Shown in pieces: positions 43,313-44,133 of a DNA stretch of 44,133 nucleotides. The DNA lies in contig DATGLK010000069.1 in the NCBI GenBank assembly GCA_035294265.1, positions 1 to 44,133 of the forward strand. Reading direction: 5' to 3'. Position numbers and translations under genes: made by a program. Each line of letters opens with the position of its first letter. Within the stretch, counting starts at the first letter, position 1. The DNA is from Candidatus Binataceae bacterium (lineage in GTDB: Bacteria > Desulfobacterota > Binatia > Binatales > Binataceae). The notes under the pieces were generated by a model. That model did not search any database. It was not told the origin of the DNA and worked only from the letters and a program-made list of their open reading frames with translations.

Positions 43313-44133
43313 TCATCGGCCCAGTTCCGTCGCCACGGCTGCGGCCAATAGAGGAAACATAATCTCGTGATGGCCGGTAAGCGCGATCGCGCGCCCGTCA
43401 CCGGCGGTGGGACGCTGCAGGACGTTGACCCGGGGCCGATACTGACGAATGAAGTCCAGGTCGGCGCTGGTCAGGCGCTCCACTCGCCGGCCCAGATTAC
43501 GGGCCAGATTGAGCGCTTTGACAAACACCTCGGGCAGAATCACCGCTGAACCCAGGTTGAGCACCACGCCGCGCGAAAGCGTGGCGACCACCTCGGTCAG
43601 GCGATGGAAATCCGTAAGGGTGGCTTGTCCGATGGCACCACCGTCAGCCTTGGGATGCATATGGATGATGTCGGTACCCAAAGCCACGTGGACGGTTACC
43701 GGCGCGCCCGCTTCATAGGCCGCAGCCAATACGCTGAGAGCACGGAATTTCAGTTTGGCTGCGACAATTTCGCGACCAGCCACTTCGCCCAAACCGCGTC
43801 CTTCTGCTGCCGCCTTCTGCGCCACCGAACTGAGAAAGGCGCCGGTCTCCTCCGCCATTCCGAAACTGCCATCGGCTAACCCCGCACCGACATCCTCTGA
43901 AGTACGCCCAGCCCAGGCCAACTCGAAATCGTGAACCATGCCGGCCCCGTTGAGCGCCAAGGCACTGAGCACGCCGTCACGCAGCCATTGCACGATGAGT
44001 GGGCTGAGCCCGGTTTTGAGCGCGTGCGCACCGCTCATCAGCAACACGGTACGGGCGGCTCGATGGGTCTGGGCGATAATGCGCGCCAGTTCTCGTAATT
44101 CGCGCGCGGCCAAAATCGCCGGCAGCGAATCCA
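43313..44133 (-). CDS. Conserved protein of unknown function, truncated by the window edge
   Basis: At least 273 residues in an open frame that reaches the right edge, so the N-terminus is missing. Conserved-looking blocks include MSGAHALKTGLSPLIVQWL, LNGAGMVHDFELAWAGRTSED, GSFGMAEETGAFL, VTVHVALGTDIIHMHPKADG and GVVLNLGSAVILPEVFVKAL. Their density suggests an enzyme with a Rossmann-like core and a strictly kept active site. The alternating helix/strand pattern and the glycine-rich NGAG and TDIIHMHP blocks loosely recall deoxyhypusine-synthase-like proteins, but this is not certain. It sits 70 bases upstream of hldE on the same strand, so a role in heptose or LPS assembly is a contextual guess. 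Confidence 0.6.
   Translation of the reverse strand, partial: DSLPAILAARELRELARIIAQTHRAARTVLLMSGAHALKTGLSPLIVQWLRDGVLSALALNGAGMVHDFELAWAGRTSEDVGAGLADGSFGMAEETGAFLSSVAQKAAAEGRGLGEVAGREIVAAKLKFRALSVLAAAYEAGAPVTVHVALGTDIIHMHPKADGGAIGQATLTDFHRLTEVVATLSRGVVLNLGSAVILPEVFVKALNLARNLGRRVERLTSADLDFIRQYRPRVNVLQRPTAGDGRAIALTGHHEIMFPLLAAAVATELGR

Overview
The window looks like a chromosomal segment of a GC-rich, Gram-negative (diderm), uncultivated-type bacterium. It carries Kdo synthesis (kdsB, kdsA), LPS export (lptC, lptA), heptose activation (hldE), an O-antigen flippase, a Wzz-like protein and an outer-membrane beta-barrel. A DUF4911 protein, the kdsB-pyrG-kdsA-lptC-lptA-rpoN-ptsN-rapZ order and a tandem pair of F420-type LLM oxidoreductases point towards a deltaproteobacteria-related lineage; Binatota-like is possible. 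That placement is inference, because there is no rRNA or marker phylogeny here. I saw no tRNA, rRNA, CRISPR array, phage module or intact insertion sequence.

Layout. 0.4-1.9 kb: polysaccharide flippase. 2.0-2.8 kb: a decayed or tiny coiled-coil ORF and a DUF4911 gene. 2.9-5.5 kb: a translationally coupled pair of ArsA/Get3-like ATPases, then a phasin-like coiled-coil gene divergent from a small membrane protein. 5.6-7.5 kb: two tandem LLM flavin oxidoreductases. 7.7-11.8 kb: DUF4239 membrane protein, outer-membrane barrel, TVP38/DedA-like membrane protein, PLP aminotransferase. 12.3-18.7 kb: ada, enoyl-CoA hydratase, nucleotide-sugar dehydrogenase, pcm, NlpD-like M23 protein, apt, CDF metal exporter. 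18.7-26.3 kb: mixed single genes (small membrane proteins, nicotinamidase-like hydrolase, SDR, APC permease, L,D-transpeptidase, flavin reductase, GT2, a basic secreted peptide), separated by gaps with palindromes.

26.6-36.6 kb is a long same-strand envelope operon: TPR protein, D,D-carboxypeptidase, a previously unlisted 40-residue Arg-rich ORF, kdsB, pyrG, kdsA, lptC, lptA, rpoN, ptsN, rapZ. PyrG supplies the CTP that KdsB uses to activate the Kdo made by the KdsA pathway; LptC/LptA then carry LPS across the periplasm. kdsD, kdsC, lptB and hpf, common members of this neighbourhood, are absent from it. 36.6-44.1 kb is a surface-polysaccharide cluster: SAM methyltransferase, GT4-type glycosyltransferase, then an overlapping minus-strand set (Wzz-like, GT9, FkbM methyltransferase) preceded by hldE and a conserved gene of unknown function that runs off the right edge.

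The observations I would follow first are the 40-residue Arg-rich ORF at the dacC/kdsB junction, a RapZ whose Walker A lysine and serine are replaced, the asymmetric P-loops of the split ArsA pair, the NlpD-like protein with a substituted catalytic histidine, and the double-hairpin gap near 26.4 kb. No clearly new multi-gene defence or metabolic system is evident; the ArsA-pair/phasin-like neighbourhood is the nearest candidate.
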